A stretch of DNA of 64,000 nt, taken from the NCBI GenBank assembly GCA_964442285.1, contig CAYTZH010000023.1, positions 1-64,000 of the forward strand, read 5' to 3'. This document shows positions 24,030 through 34,300 of the stretch, piece by piece. The position numbers were made by a program, and so were the translations under genes. The notes beneath the pieces are model-generated. The model did no database searches, had not been told where the DNA came from, and worked only from the letters and a program-made list of their open reading frames with translations. Source of the DNA: CAYTZH01 sp964442285. Its GTDB lineage: Bacteria > Myxococcota_A > UBA9160 > JAFDET01. Numbering within the stretch: the stretch's first letter is position 1; the number at the start of each line of letters is the position of its first letter.

Positions 24030-25841
24030 TCAGGCCGGCCGCTCCGGCCGGCGCGCCTCGAGCCAGGCCAGGGCCCCGCAGCCCGCCAGGGCCAGGCCCA
24101 GCGCGGTCCAGATCCGCAGCACCAGCCCGCGACCGCCGACCGATAGCTCCCGCCGGGGCTGCCGGGCGCGCTCGACGAAGGGCTCGATGGCCTCCGCGCG
24201 CCCCTGGCTGCGGTAGAGCCAGGCGAGGGCCCGGAGGGCGTCCGGGTAGGTCGGATTCACGTCTAGCGCGCGCTTCAGGAGCACCTCGCCCTCTTCGCTG
24301 CGACCCCGCGCCAGGCGCTCCTTGGCCAGGAAGTAGAGCGCGTGCGGCTGCTCGGGATCCACCTCCAACGCGCGCTGCCACCAGGACGCGGCCTCGCTCC
24401 AGTCCCCGGTCGCGGCGTTCAGGGCGATGCCGAGGTTCACGTAGGGCTCCGGGCTCGTGGGTCGGCTGCGGATCGCGGCGCGGAAGCGCTCGATGGCCTC
24501 GTCGTAGCGCCCCTCGGCCAGCAGCAGGGAGCCCAGGTTGTGGTTGGCCAGGACCGAGTCGGGGTAGCGGGCCAGGGTGTGCCGCCAGAGGGTGCCCTCG
24601 TCGGCAAACGCCGCACTGTGTCGCCAGGTGAGGGTCGCGAGGCCCGTGAGCACGAGCGCGGCCGCCGCGACGGCCGCGGCGCGGACGGGGCGGGACCTCC
24701 GCGCGCCGAAGCGGTCGACGGCGGTCGCAGCCAGGGCCGCCGCGAGCGCCAGCACCGCGATGCAGGGCAGGTACTGCCAGTGGTCGGCCACGTGGGCGTA
24801 GCGCATCCCGTAGATGCCGAAGAAGCCGAGCACCGGGAACAGGCTCACGCCGAAGGTGCCCAGGCCCAGCAGGAAGGGCCGACCCCAGCCCTCCCGGAAA
24901 CGCCAGAGCAGCGCCGCCAGCAACAGCCAGGCCACGGTCGCCAGGTAGCTCCACGGCGAGCCGGCGTCGATGCTCCAGCGCGGATAGTTGAAGGAGAGCC
25001 CCAGCGGCAGCAGGGCCTTGCCCAGGTAGAACCAGGCGATGTGCCCCGCCACGGCGATCCGCTCCCCGATCCCGGCGGAGAGCTCGTCGTGGGTGGAGCC
25101 GATGAAGGTGCGCTCGAAGACGATGCTCGTCAGACCCGCGACCAGCGAGAGGCCGAAGAAGGGAGCCAGCCGCAGCACCGCCCGGGGCGTCCAGGCCCGG
25201 CGCTCGTACCAATCCAGCAGCACCAGCACCACCGGGAACATCACCGTCGAGGTCTTCGCCAGCAGGGCCAGCAGATAGGCGACGCCGGTGGCCGCGTACC
25301 AGCGGCCGCCGCCCTCGGCGCGGAAGCGGAGCCAGGCGTCCAGGGCGAGCAGGAAGAAGACCGTCGAGAGGAGGTTCTTGCGCTCCGTCAGCCAGGCCAC
25401 CGACTCGACGGCCACCGGGTGCAGGGCGAACAGCAGCGCCCCGAAGGCGGCGCCCGGAATCCGCAGGCGCCGCAGCACCCCGAGCAGCAGCACGGCATTG
25501 AGCGCGTGCAGGGCGACGTTCACCGCGTGGGATGCCCGGAGGTTGGGCCGGTCGCGGGCGTCGGTGCCGAAGAGGTGGCGGTCCACCCAGAAGGAGCTCC
25601 GGGTGAGGGGCCAGTAGTTCCACACGGCGGCGCCGTCGGCGGCACCGACGGCGCCCGGCTGGGGATCGAACCAGATCCGCCACCAGCCGTCGCCGGCGCG
25701 GATCAGGTGGTCGTCGATGTAGTGGTCGGGGTCGTCCCAGACGAAGCCGGCGTTCGGGCCGCCCTCGTAGGTGAAGGTGGGCGCGAAGGCGGCGAAGACG
25801 ACGGCGACCAGGGCGAGCCGGAGACCCACGGCGTTTCCCAT
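24030..25841 (-). CDS. Multi-pass TPR protein, O-mannosyltransferase-like (TMTC/DUF1736 type)
   Basis: 603 residues from ATG 25841; a GTG two codons upstream (25847) sits better behind GGGGAG and may be the true start. N-terminal ~400 residues: about ten TMs with the early-loop acidic motif FVWDDPDHYIDDH and YWPLTRSSFWVDRHLFG, as in GT-C-fold TMTC glycosyltransferases, then HPVAVESVAWLTERKNLLST. The C-terminal ~180 residues are TPRs (LANHNLGSLLLAEGRYDEAI, PYVNLGIALNAATGDW) and a last TM. Likely transfers a sugar from a lipid-linked donor to exported proteins; unproven in bacteria. Confidence 0.7.
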   Translation of the reverse strand: MGNAVGLRLALVAVVFAAFAPTFTYEGGPNAGFVWDDPDHYIDDHLIRAGDGWWRIWFDPQPGAVGAADGAAVWNYWPLTRSSFWVDRHLFGTDARDRPNLRASHAVNVALHALNAVLLLGVLRRLRIPGAAFGALLFALHPVAVESVAWLTERKNLLSTVFFLLALDAWLRFRAEGGGRWYAATGVAYLLALLAKTSTVMFPVVLVLLDWYERRAWTPRAVLRLAPFFGLSLVAGLTSIVFERTFIGSTHDELSAGIGERIAVAGHIAWFYLGKALLPLGLSFNYPRWSIDAGSPWSYLATVAWLLLAALLWRFREGWGRPFLLGLGTFGVSLFPVLGFFGIYGMRYAHVADHWQYLPCIAVLALAAALAATAVDRFGARRSRPVRAAAVAAAALVLTGLATLTWRHSAAFADEGTLWRHTLARYPDSVLANHNLGSLLLAEGRYDEAIERFRAAIRSRPTSPEPYVNLGIALNAATGDWSEAASWWQRALEVDPEQPHALYFLAKERLARGRSEEGEVLLKRALDVNPTYPDALRALAWLYRSQGRAEAIEPFVERARQPRRELSVGGRGLVLRIWTALGLALAGCGALAWLEARRPERPA

Positions 25842-25863
25842 GACCACGGCGTGCTCCCCCGCT

Positions 25864-26226
25864 CTAGGGCTGCGACCGCAGCGGGTTCGAGCAGGGGTTC
25901 CGGTAGGGATCGAACAGGGCCACGTAGCGCACGGTCCGCTTCGGGTCGGCGTCGGGAAAGTGGTCGCTCGAGAGCAGGAACTGGGTGAGGGGCTCGGGAC
26001 CGTCGCTCGGGTAGGCCTGGTGCCAGTCCCGGGCGAAGGCGAGCAGGCCCTCCGGGTCGAGCTCCAGCCCGGGCAGGCCCTTGCGCACCCGCTCCGCCAG
26101 GTCGCGCTCGCGGGCGGTGGCGGGCCTGGCCGCGGGGCCGGCCAGGGCGGGCGCGAGCGCACCCGCGGCGGCGACCGCGACGGAGCCGACGAGGAGCTGG
26201 CGGCGGGTGACGCGCGGGCTGCTCAT
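25864..26226 (-). CDS. Tat-exported small subunit of GMC dehydrogenase
   Basis: 120 residues overlapping the GMC stop (ATGA). Twin-arginine leader VTRRQLLVGSVAVAAAGALA, then a short helical mature part (LLAFARDWHQAYPSDGPEP, FPDADPKRTVRYVALFDPYR). It matches the architecture of gamma or subunit-3 proteins that carry a leaderless FAD subunit through the Tat pathway in membrane gluconate and glucose dehydrogenases. The partner (26223-27650) has no signal of its own, supporting hitch-hiking export. Confidence 0.7.
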   Translation of the reverse strand: MSSPRVTRRQLLVGSVAVAAAGALAPALAGPAARPATARERDLAERVRKGLPGLELDPEGLLAFARDWHQAYPSDGPEPLTQFLLSSDHFPDADPKRTVRYVALFDPYRNPCSNPLRSQP

Positions 26227-27650
26227 GCGGTCGCTCCGAACAGGCGCCGGGCGGAACGGATGGCCATGGCGCACAGGGTGAGCGTGGGATTGGCCGGCGA
26301 CGAGGTCGGGAAGGCGCCGGCGCCGAGCACGGCGACGTTGCGGGCGCGGTGGAGGACGAGGTCCGCGTCGACGACGCTCGTGGCAGGGTCCCGGCCCATC
26401 ACCGTGGTGCCGTAGGCGTGAGCCAGGGTGTCGACCAGCGCCATGCCCTCGATCCGACGCAGGGGCAGCGGCGACAGCCAGCGCTCCAGGCGGTCCTTCA
26501 GGGTGTTGGCGCTGCGCGCCAGGTATTCGGTCGGGCCGGCCGAGTGCACCCGCGGCCGCTCGCCGTCGGGCGACACGGTGACCCGGCTTCCCGGGTTGCG
26601 CAGGTCCTCGAAGACGAAGCGCAGCTCGAGCACCTGCCGGTGGCGGCCGGGCGTCGGGTCGAGGACCGGGTCGTTGGAGGTCTCGATCAACGCCCCCGCG
26701 CGCTCGGCCCGGTGGGCGCCGTCGTAATCGAGGTAGCCGTGGGCCGTGTTCGAGGTCGAGCCGTCGAAGTTGTCGAGCCCGTCCAGGAGCACCCGGACGT
26801 CGACGCCCAGCTGCTCGTTCAGGCCCACCCCGAGCTCCGGGTGCGCGTAGTCCGAACGCAGCAGCAGGAACGGGTTGAAGAGCGCGTTGGCGCCGAGGAC
26901 CACGAAGTCGCCGCGCCGCTCGGTCTCGCGGCCGTCTGCCTCCCGTACCACCACGCCGCGGGCCACGCCGTTCTCGAAGCGCAGCGCGCGCACCTCGCTG
27001 TCGAGGCGCAGCTCCACCCGGGGGTCCGCCCAGGTCCGCACGAAGTCGTGGGCGATGGTGAACTTGGCCTGGATCGGACACACCTTGCAGACGGCGTTCG
27101 CGCAGCAGGTCGGTCGCCCGGTGCTCGTCGGGCGGCTGGCCCGCGCCGTGGGCACCGCGAAGAAGCGGTCCGGGTAGGCCTTCTTCAGGGCGCGATCGAC
27201 CCGCGTCATGCGGTGGGGGCCCTGGGGATAGGGACCGCTGCGCGGGAAGGGCGAGTCGTCGCTCGGGCCCGAGATCTCCATCCAGGCCTCGGCCTCGGCG
27301 TAGAAGGGCTCGAGGGTGTCGTAGCCGTAGGGCCAGTCCGCACCCACCCCGTAGCGCGTCTTCATCTCGAAGTCCGCGGGCAGCAGCCGGGGCGTGTTGC
27401 CCCACCAGCAGTTGGAGCTCCCGCCGAAGGCCGCCGTGAAGGCCCAGGGCTTGGCGGGCGTGCGGTTCTCGATCAGGGCCGCGCTGCGGTCCATCAGCTC
27501 GTAGCCGAAGTAGTCGCGGACCAGCTCGGCGTGGGCGTAGCGACGGCCCCGCTCGAGGGCCAGGACCCGGGCCTTCGGCGGCGCATGCCGCAGGTACTCC
27601 CGCAGGAAGAAGGAGGAGGCAAACCCGGTACCGACGAGGATGAGGTCCAT
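26223..27650 (-). CDS. GMC-family FAD dehydrogenase with CC-x4-C cluster
   Basis: 475 residues. FAD Rossmann start MDLILVGTGFASSFFLREYL; substrate loop AAFGGSSNCWWGNTPRLLP; C-terminal HAYGTTVMG and VAVLGAGAFPTSSPANPTLT with the catalytic His and Asn. RPTCCANAVCKVCPIQAKFT carries CC-x4-C, the spacing that holds a [3Fe-4S] cluster in FAD-dependent glucose dehydrogenase-type enzymes. Together with the Tat-borne small subunit this suggests a periplasmic polyol or sugar dehydrogenase passing electrons outward. The usual cytochrome c subunit is not encoded here. Confidence 0.8.
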   Translation of the reverse strand: MDLILVGTGFASSFFLREYLRHAPPKARVLALERGRRYAHAELVRDYFGYELMDRSAALIENRTPAKPWAFTAAFGGSSNCWWGNTPRLLPADFEMKTRYGVGADWPYGYDTLEPFYAEAEAWMEISGPSDDSPFPRSGPYPQGPHRMTRVDRALKKAYPDRFFAVPTARASRPTSTGRPTCCANAVCKVCPIQAKFTIAHDFVRTWADPRVELRLDSEVRALRFENGVARGVVVREADGRETERRGDFVVLGANALFNPFLLLRSDYAHPELGVGLNEQLGVDVRVLLDGLDNFDGSTSNTAHGYLDYDGAHRAERAGALIETSNDPVLDPTPGRHRQVLELRFVFEDLRNPGSRVTVSPDGERPRVHSAGPTEYLARSANTLKDRLERWLSPLPLRRIEGMALVDTLAHAYGTTVMGRDPATSVVDADLVLHRARNVAVLGAGAFPTSSPANPTLTLCAMAIRSARRLFGATA

Positions 27651-27799
27651 GGGAGGGCTCGCTACGCCGGCGAGTCTGGCAGAGGCGCAGGGGGCCTGCC
27701 ACGCGCCGGGAGGCGCTCCGGTGGCGTCGCTGCCCCGCTCCCCCCCCTCGGGGTCCCGCTCGCGGTCGACCCGCTGCGGCGCTACGGTCCGCGGCCGCG

Positions 27800-28909
27800 A
27801 TGGCACGCAAGCAGGAGCAGGAGCCGGCCCGGGAAGAGGTCGTCGAGGTCGCGCCGAACATCCTCCGGATGCAGCTGCCGATCCGACTGCCCGGCCTCGG
27901 CCACGTCAACATGTACGCCCTGCTCGACGACGACGGCGCGGCCGTCGTCGATCCCGGCCTGCCCGGCCCGGCGACCTGGCGCGCCATCCAGGCCCGGCTG
28001 GCCCAGGCCGACCTGCGCGTGAAGGACGTGCACACGGTCCTGGTGACCCACTCCCATCCCGACCACTTCGGCGGAGCCGCCCGCTTCCAGAAGGAGGCGG
28101 GATCCAAGGTGATCGCCCATCACCGCTTCTCCTTCGGCCCCGTCCAGGCCTCCCACCCGGAGGCCTCGGTGGAGGACATCGAGGCCCAGCGCAAGGCGGA
28201 GGCGGAGGAGGACGCGGACGCCGCGAGCGCGACCACCCCGGACAGCGACGTCGACCCCGCACCGGCCCCGGTGCCGTGGGGGGGCAGGACGCCCTGGGGC
28301 GGCGAGCGTCCCCGCCCCTCGTGGCGGCGGCGCCTCCAGTGGCGGGTCATGCGCTGGCTCGGCCAGAGCTGGCTGCCGACGATCACGCACCCGGTGGAGC
28401 ACGGCGACGAGCTGCGCCTCGCGGGGCGCGAGCTGTTCGTGCAGCACACCCCCGGGCACACCGCCGACCACTTCTGCCTCCACGACCCCGGCACCGGGAC
28501 CCTCATCGCCGGGGACCACGTCCTGCCGAGCATCACGCCGCACATCTCCGGGCTCTCGTCCTCGCGGGATCCCCTGGCCTCCTTCTTCTATTCCCTGGAC
28601 CGGGTGGCCGAGATCCAGGGCGTCGAGCTGGCGCTGCCCGCCCACGGCCACCCCTTCGACGACCTGGCCGGGCGCTGCGAGGCGATCAAGCGCCACCACG
28701 ACGAGCGTCTCCAGAAGGTTCGCGACATCAGCCGGGACCTGGGCCGGCCGGCCTCGACCCGCGAGTTCACCCGGCAGCTGTTCCGGCCCCGGAGCTGGGG
28801 GTCCATGGCCGACAGCGAAACGTACGCACATCTCGAGCATCTCCGACTCCAGGGCCAGGCAGAACGCCAGCAGGGACCGGGCAACGTCCCGCTCTACGTC
28901 GTGGGCTGA
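27800..28909 (+). CDS. Metallo-beta-lactamase fold hydrolase (glyoxalase II-like)
   Basis: 369 residues. Metal-binding motif THSHPDHFGG (His84, His86, Asp88, His89), then a third His in QHTPGHTADHF, IAGDHVLPSITPH and LPAHGHPF: a complete binuclear site. A charged insertion at ~125-185 (AEAEEDADAASA, then a Pro-rich stretch) separates the two metal motifs. The C-terminal ~90 residues match the winged-helix tail of MBL-fold thioesterase-like proteins. Divergent from the GMC gene. Substrate unknown. Confidence 0.8.
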   Translation: MARKQEQEPAREEVVEVAPNILRMQLPIRLPGLGHVNMYALLDDDGAAVVDPGLPGPATWRAIQARLAQADLRVKDVHTVLVTHSHPDHFGGAARFQKEAGSKVIAHHRFSFGPVQASHPEASVEDIEAQRKAEAEEDADAASATTPDSDVDPAPAPVPWGGRTPWGGERPRPSWRRRLQWRVMRWLGQSWLPTITHPVEHGDELRLAGRELFVQHTPGHTADHFCLHDPGTGTLIAGDHVLPSITPHISGLSSSRDPLASFFYSLDRVAEIQGVELALPAHGHPFDDLAGRCEAIKRHHDERLQKVRDISRDLGRPASTREFTRQLFRPRSWGSMADSETYAHLEHLRLQGQAERQQGPGNVPLYVVG

Positions 28910-28953
28910 CCCGCGCTAGACTCCCACGGCCCCTGCTCACTCACGGAGACGCC

Positions 28954-30978
28954 ATGACCGCACCCGAGATCCGGGAGGAGATCGCGAACACCATCCGCTT
29001 CCTGTCCGTGGACGCCGTGGAGCAGGCCAAGTCGGGCCACCCCGGCACGCCCATGGCCCTGGCGGGACCGGCCTTCGAGATCTTCGACCGCCACCTCCGC
29101 TTCGACCCCGCGGATCCCGACTGGCCGCTTCGCGATCGCTTCGTGCTCTCCGCGGGGCACGCATCGATGCTGCTCTACAGCCTCCTGCACCTCTACGGCT
29201 ACGACCTGTCCGTGGACGAGCTGCGGCGCTTCCGCCAGCTCCACTCCCGCACCGCCGGCCACCCGGAGTACGGCCACACCCCGGGCGTCGAGGTGACCAC
29301 CGGCCCGCTGGGCCAGGGCTTCGCCCACGGCGTCGGCATGGCGCTGGCCGCGCGCCTGGCGCGCTCGCGCTTCGGGCGCGACGGGGAGGGGCCCGGCCAC
29401 CACCGGGTCTTCGGCATCGTGAGCGACGGCGACCTCATGGAGGGCATCTCCGCCGAGGCGGGCTCCCTGGCCGGCCACCTGGGGCTGGGCAACCTGGTCT
29501 ACGTCTACGACGACAACCGCATCACCATCGACGGGACCACCCGGCTCTCCTTCAGCGAGGACGTCCGCGGTCGCTTCGAGGCCCAGCGCTGGCACGTACA
29601 GGAGACCGAGGGCGAGGACGTGGAGGGCCTGCGCGCCGCGCTGGACGCGGCGGTGGCGGAGACGGAGCGGCCCTCGCTGATCCTGTGCCATACCACGATC
29701 GGGCTCGGCAGCCCGGGCAAGGCGAACACCTCGAAGGCCCACGGAGCACCCCTGGGACCCGACGAGGTGAAGGCCACCAAGGAGAACCTGGGCTGGCCCC
29801 TGGATCCCCTCTTCCGCGTGCCCGACGGCGTGCGTGCCCACTTCCGGGAGCGGATCGCCGCCAAGCAGGCGGAACGACGCGCTCTCGACGCCCGCCTCGA
29901 GGCCTGGCGCACCGCGCACCCCGACCTGGCCGCTTCCTGGGACGCGCACCGCCGGCGCGAGATCCCGCCGGACCTCCTGGCGCGCCTGGCGGAGGGCATG
30001 GACGAGGCGGGCGACGCGACCCGCAAGCACTCGGCCAAGGTCATCCAGCGCCTGGCCGAGGCCGCGCCCTTCGTGGTGGGCGGCTCCGCCGACCTGGCCG
30101 AGTCGAACCTCACCCGGATCGGCGACGGGGGCGACGTGGGGCCCGCGGCCGACGGCGCCGACCCGTTCGCCGGTCGCAACATCCACTACGGCATCCGCGA
30201 GCACGCCATGGGTGCGATCAGCAACGGCATCGCCCTCGACGGGACGTTCCTGCCGTTTTGCGGCACGTTCCTCATCTTCAGCGACTACCTGCGGCCGAGC
30301 CTGCGGCTCGCCTCGCTGATGGGCGTGCGGACCACCTACGTCTTCACCCACGAATCGATCTTCCTGGGCGAGGACGGCCCCACCCACCAGCCCATCGAGC
30401 ACCTGGACTCCCTGCGCGCCATCCCCGGCTTCACCCTCTTCCGTCCGGCGGACGGGATGGAGACCGCCGCGGCCTGGGCCTGGGCCGTCGAGCGCGCCGA
30501 GGGGCCCGTCGCCCTGGCGCTCACGCGCCAGAAGACGCCGAAGCTCGAGCGGGCGGCGGACTTCGACCCGGCCGAGATCTGGAAGGGGGCCTACGCGCTG
30601 CTCGAGAGCGACGGGGCACCGGAGCTGGTGCTCGTGGGCACGGGCTCCGAGGTGGGGCTGTGCCTGGACGCCGCGGGCCGGCTCCGCGCGGAGGGCATCG
30701 CGACCCGGGTCGTGTCGCTGCCGAGCCTCGAGCTGTTCGAGCGCCAGCCCGAGGACTGGCGGCGGGCGCTGATTCCCGCGGACACGGTGCCCGTGCTGGC
30801 CGTCGAGGCGGCCCGGGCCCTGACCCTGCGCGGTCTGGTGGGCTCCCGGGGGCGGGTCTACGGCATCGACCGCTTCGGCGCCTCGGCCCCGGCCGCCGAT
30901 CTCGCCGAGGCCTACGGTTTCACCGCGGACGCCCTGGCCGCCCGGGCCCGGGCGCTGGTGAAGGAGGAGCGAGTGTGA
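28954..30978 (+). CDS. tkt: Transketolase
   Basis: 674 residues, full length. TPP-dependent transfer of two-carbon units in the pentose phosphate and Calvin-type cycles. Motifs: SGHPGTPMALAGPAFEIF, TTGPLGQGFAHGVGMALAAR, the TPP/metal-binding segment GDGDLMEGISAEAG through DDNRITIDG, IHYGIREHAMGAISNGI with the catalytic Glu, FLGEDGPTHQPIEHL and FRPADGMETAAAW. TAGACT at about 28918 gives a 35-nt leader with GGAGACGCC before the ATG. The stop overlaps the next gene by GTGA. Confidence 0.95.
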   Translation: MTAPEIREEIANTIRFLSVDAVEQAKSGHPGTPMALAGPAFEIFDRHLRFDPADPDWPLRDRFVLSAGHASMLLYSLLHLYGYDLSVDELRRFRQLHSRTAGHPEYGHTPGVEVTTGPLGQGFAHGVGMALAARLARSRFGRDGEGPGHHRVFGIVSDGDLMEGISAEAGSLAGHLGLGNLVYVYDDNRITIDGTTRLSFSEDVRGRFEAQRWHVQETEGEDVEGLRAALDAAVAETERPSLILCHTTIGLGSPGKANTSKAHGAPLGPDEVKATKENLGWPLDPLFRVPDGVRAHFRERIAAKQAERRALDARLEAWRTAHPDLAASWDAHRRREIPPDLLARLAEGMDEAGDATRKHSAKVIQRLAEAAPFVVGGSADLAESNLTRIGDGGDVGPAADGADPFAGRNIHYGIREHAMGAISNGIALDGTFLPFCGTFLIFSDYLRPSLRLASLMGVRTTYVFTHESIFLGEDGPTHQPIEHLDSLRAIPGFTLFRPADGMETAAAWAWAVERAEGPVALALTRQKTPKLERAADFDPAEIWKGAYALLESDGAPELVLVGTGSEVGLCLDAAGRLRAEGIATRVVSLPSLELFERQPEDWRRALIPADTVPVLAVEAARALTLRGLVGSRGRVYGIDRFGASAPAADLAEAYGFTADALAARARALVKEERV

Positions 30979-31304
30979 ACGTCGAAGAGTTCGCCGGGCT
31001 CGCGCGCTGGGCGACCGGGCTGCCACTGGTCCTGGGCTGGCTGCTCGTCTCGTTCCTGCCGGCGGGCGCGGGTCGGCTACGCCTGGAGTGGCTCACCGCC
31101 ACGCTGCTGTTCTTCTTCCTGGTGGCCTGCGTCGGCTCGGGCCTGCACTGGGGCCTCGGGCTGGAGGGAGTGGGTCGCTGGCCGGTGATCATCGGCCTGG
31201 GCTTCGTCTTCGTCCTGCTCTCGATCGGCGGCGTGGTGAGCCTGGTGCGCAGCTTCCTGCTGCTGCTGGGCCGCACGGGCGCCCAGGCCGGCGCCACACA
31301 CTGA
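30975..31304 (+). CDS. Small membrane protein downstream of transketolase
   Basis: 109 residues from a GTG overlapping the tkt stop; AAGGAGG lies upstream. Three or four hydrophobic segments (GLPLVLGWLLVSFLPAGAG, WLTATLLFFFLVACVGSGLH, WPVIIGLGFVFVLLSIGGVV). No family recognised. Translational coupling to tkt suggests co-expression only. Convergent with dnaE2. Confidence 0.6.
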   Translation: MNVEEFAGLARWATGLPLVLGWLLVSFLPAGAGRLRLEWLTATLLFFFLVACVGSGLHWGLGLEGVGRWPVIIGLGFVFVLLSIGGVVSLVRSFLLLLGRTGAQAGATH

Positions 31305-31326
31305 TCCACGGCCTCGGAGTCCCGGC

Positions 31327-34300
31327 TCAGCGGTAGTCGTGGCTCCTGGGCAGCACCCGCTCTGCGGAGCGGGGCGGCCGGACGCTGCGGGGATGGCGCC
31401 GGGCGGCGGCCGCCGTGTCGCTCGCCAGCGGTCGCAGATTCCGGACCCGGATGTGGATCACCCCGTCCACCTTCTGGATGGGGCCGGCCACTTCGACGAT
31501 CGAGGCCATGTGCAGCGGCGCCCGGAAGCGCTGGAAGGCCCGCGGCGTGAGGACGGCGTTGGCGGTCCCCGTCTCGTCTTCCAGGGTGAGGAAGCAGAAG
31601 CCCTTGGCGGAGACCGGGCGCTGCCGCACGATCAGGTGCCCCGCCACCCGGACGTGTCGGCCGTCGGGCACGCGGCGCAGCGCCTCCGCCGAGAGCAGGC
31701 CGCGCGCGCGCAGGGCGTCGCGCAGGTGGGCCATCACCTGGGGCCCCGTGGTGAGGCCGGCCACCCGGTAGTCGGTCAGGGTCTCTTCCAGGGACGTCAT
31801 CTCGGCCAGGGGCGAGGGCCCGTCGGCCGGTCGCGTACCGGCGAACAGCGACGTGGGGTCGCGCTCCAGGGCGGCCACCTGCCACAGGGCGCCACGCCGG
31901 GTATCCGCCGCGGGATCGACGCAGGCCAGGGCCCCGAGCTCCGCCAGGGCGTCGAGCTCGGGGCGCTGGAAGCCCACGCGGCGGCTCAGGTCGGCGAGGT
32001 CGCGGAAGGGGGCGCGGGCGCGCGCGGCCTCGATGCGCGCGCCGGTCTCCGCGTGCAGGCCCCCGACGGCCTTCAGGCCGAGACGCACGGCCGGCCCGCC
32101 CTCGCCCGGCTCCAGGGTGCAGCGCCAGTCCGAGTGCGCGACGTCGATCGGGCGCACCTCCACCCCGTGGCGCTGGGCGTCCTTGACCAGGGTGGCGGCG
32201 CTGTAGAAGCCCATGGGCTGGGCGTTGAGCAGGCCCACCAGGAAGGCCGCGGGGTGATGGGCCTTGAGCCAGGCCGAGGCGTAGGCGATCAGGGCGAACG
32301 ACGCGGCGTGGGACTCGGGAAAGCCGTAGAGGGCGAAGGAGGTGATGCCGCGCACCACCTCCTCCTGGGCCTCGCCCGTGATGCCGCGCTCGGTCATGCC
32401 CCGGCGCAGGCGCACCTCGATCTCGCGCATGCGCTCCTCGGAGCGCTTGAAGCCCATGGCCCGGCGCAGCTCCTCGGCCTCGCCGCCGCTGAAGCCCGAC
32501 ACGGCCATGGCCACCCGCAGCAGCTGCTCCTGGAAGATGGGGACGCCCAGGGTGCGCTTCAGGATGGGCTCGAGGGAGGGGTGGGGATAGCGGACCTCCT
32601 GGCGCCCGGCGCGTCGCTCGATGTACGGATTCACCATCTGGCCCACGATCGGACCGGGCCGGATGATGGCGACCTCCACCACCAGGTCGTAGAAGCAGCG
32701 CGGCTTCAGGCGCGGCAGGGTCGCCATCTGCGCGCGGCTCTCGATCTGGAACACGCCGACGGTCTCGGCGCGCTGGATCATGGCGTAGGTCTTCGGGTCG
32801 TCGGGCGGCAGGCGGGCCAGGTCGACCTCCACGCCCTCGTGCTTCCGGATCAGCGGCAGGGTCTCCTCCAGGGCCGCCAGCATGCCGAGGCCCAGCAGGT
32901 CGATCTTGATGATGCCCAGGTCGGCGCAGTCCTCCTTGTCCCACTGCACCACGGTGCGGTCGGGCATGCTGGCGGGCTCCAGGGGCACCACCTCGTCGAG
33001 GCGGCCGGCGGCGATCACGAGGCCCCCGGAGTGCTGACCCAGGTGCCGGGGCAGGCCGCGCACGTCGCGCACCAGGCGCAGCAGGGTACGCAGGCGCGGC
33101 GACTCGGGGTCGACGCCCGCGTCGCGCAGCAGGGGCGCCAGGGCGTCGCGCTCCTCGTCGTACTGCCAGCTCGAGAGCAGCTTGGAGAGCTTGTCGACGG
33201 CGTCGGGCGAGAAGCCGAGCACCTTGCCCATCTCGCGCACGGCCGAGCGCATGCGGTAGGTGATGACGTTGGCGGTCATGCCGGCGCCGTGGGGGCCGTA
33301 GCGACCGTAGACGTACTGGATGACCTCCTCGCGGCGGTCGCCCGAGGGCAGGTCCACGTCGATGTCCGGCCACTCGCCGCGCTCCTCGGAGAGGAAGCGC
33401 TCGAAGAGCAGCTCCATGCCCACCGGATCGACCGCGGTGATGCCCAGCGCGTAGCACACGACGCTGTTGGCCGCGGAGCCGCGGCCCTGGGCCAGGATCC
33501 GCCGCTTGCGGGCATGGCGCACCACGTCCCAGACGATGAGGAAGTAGCCCGCGAGGTCGAGCTTCTCGATCACCCCCAGCTCGTGCTCGAGCTGGGCGCG
33601 CACGCGCGGCGCGAGCGACGCCCCGTAGCGCTCGCGGGCGCCGGCGAACGCCAGCCGGCGCAGCAGGCCCTGGGGCGTCTCGCCGGGGGGGCGGGGAAAG
33701 TCCGGGAAGCGGTAGCCCAGGTTCTCCAGGCTGAAGGCGCAGCGCTCGGCGATGTCGCGGGTGGCGCGCACCCAGTCGGGACGCTCGGCGAAGCGCGCCG
33801 CCTGCTCCGCCCGTGGGCGCAGGAAACGCTCGCCGTTGCCGAGCAGTCTGCGCCCGGCGCGGTCCAGGGTGGTCTTCTCGCGCAGACACGTGAAGGCGTC
33901 GTGGAGGCGGCGTCCCTCCGGTCGCGCGTAGCGGACGTCGCCGGTGGCCACCACCGGGACGCGGGCGGTCTCGGCCAGGGCGGCGGCCCAGCGGGTGCCG
34001 GCCTCGCCGGCCCGGTCCAGGTGGCGGGAGACGTCCACCCACAGCCGCCCCGGGAAGACGGCCGCGGCCCGGTCGAGGGCGGCGCGGGTGAGGGCGCCGT
34101 CGCCCCGCACCAGGGCCAGGAGGTCGGCCGCGTGCTCCTCCACCGCGTCCCAGGAGACCGCGGCCTCGCCCTTGGGGCGCGCCGCCTGGCCGCGGGTCAC
34201 CAGGCGCGAGAGGGCGCGGTAGCCCCGGGGCGACGGCACCAGCAGCAGCAGGCGACCGCCGTCGTCGAGGCTCACCTCGGCCCCCACGATCGGGTGCAGG

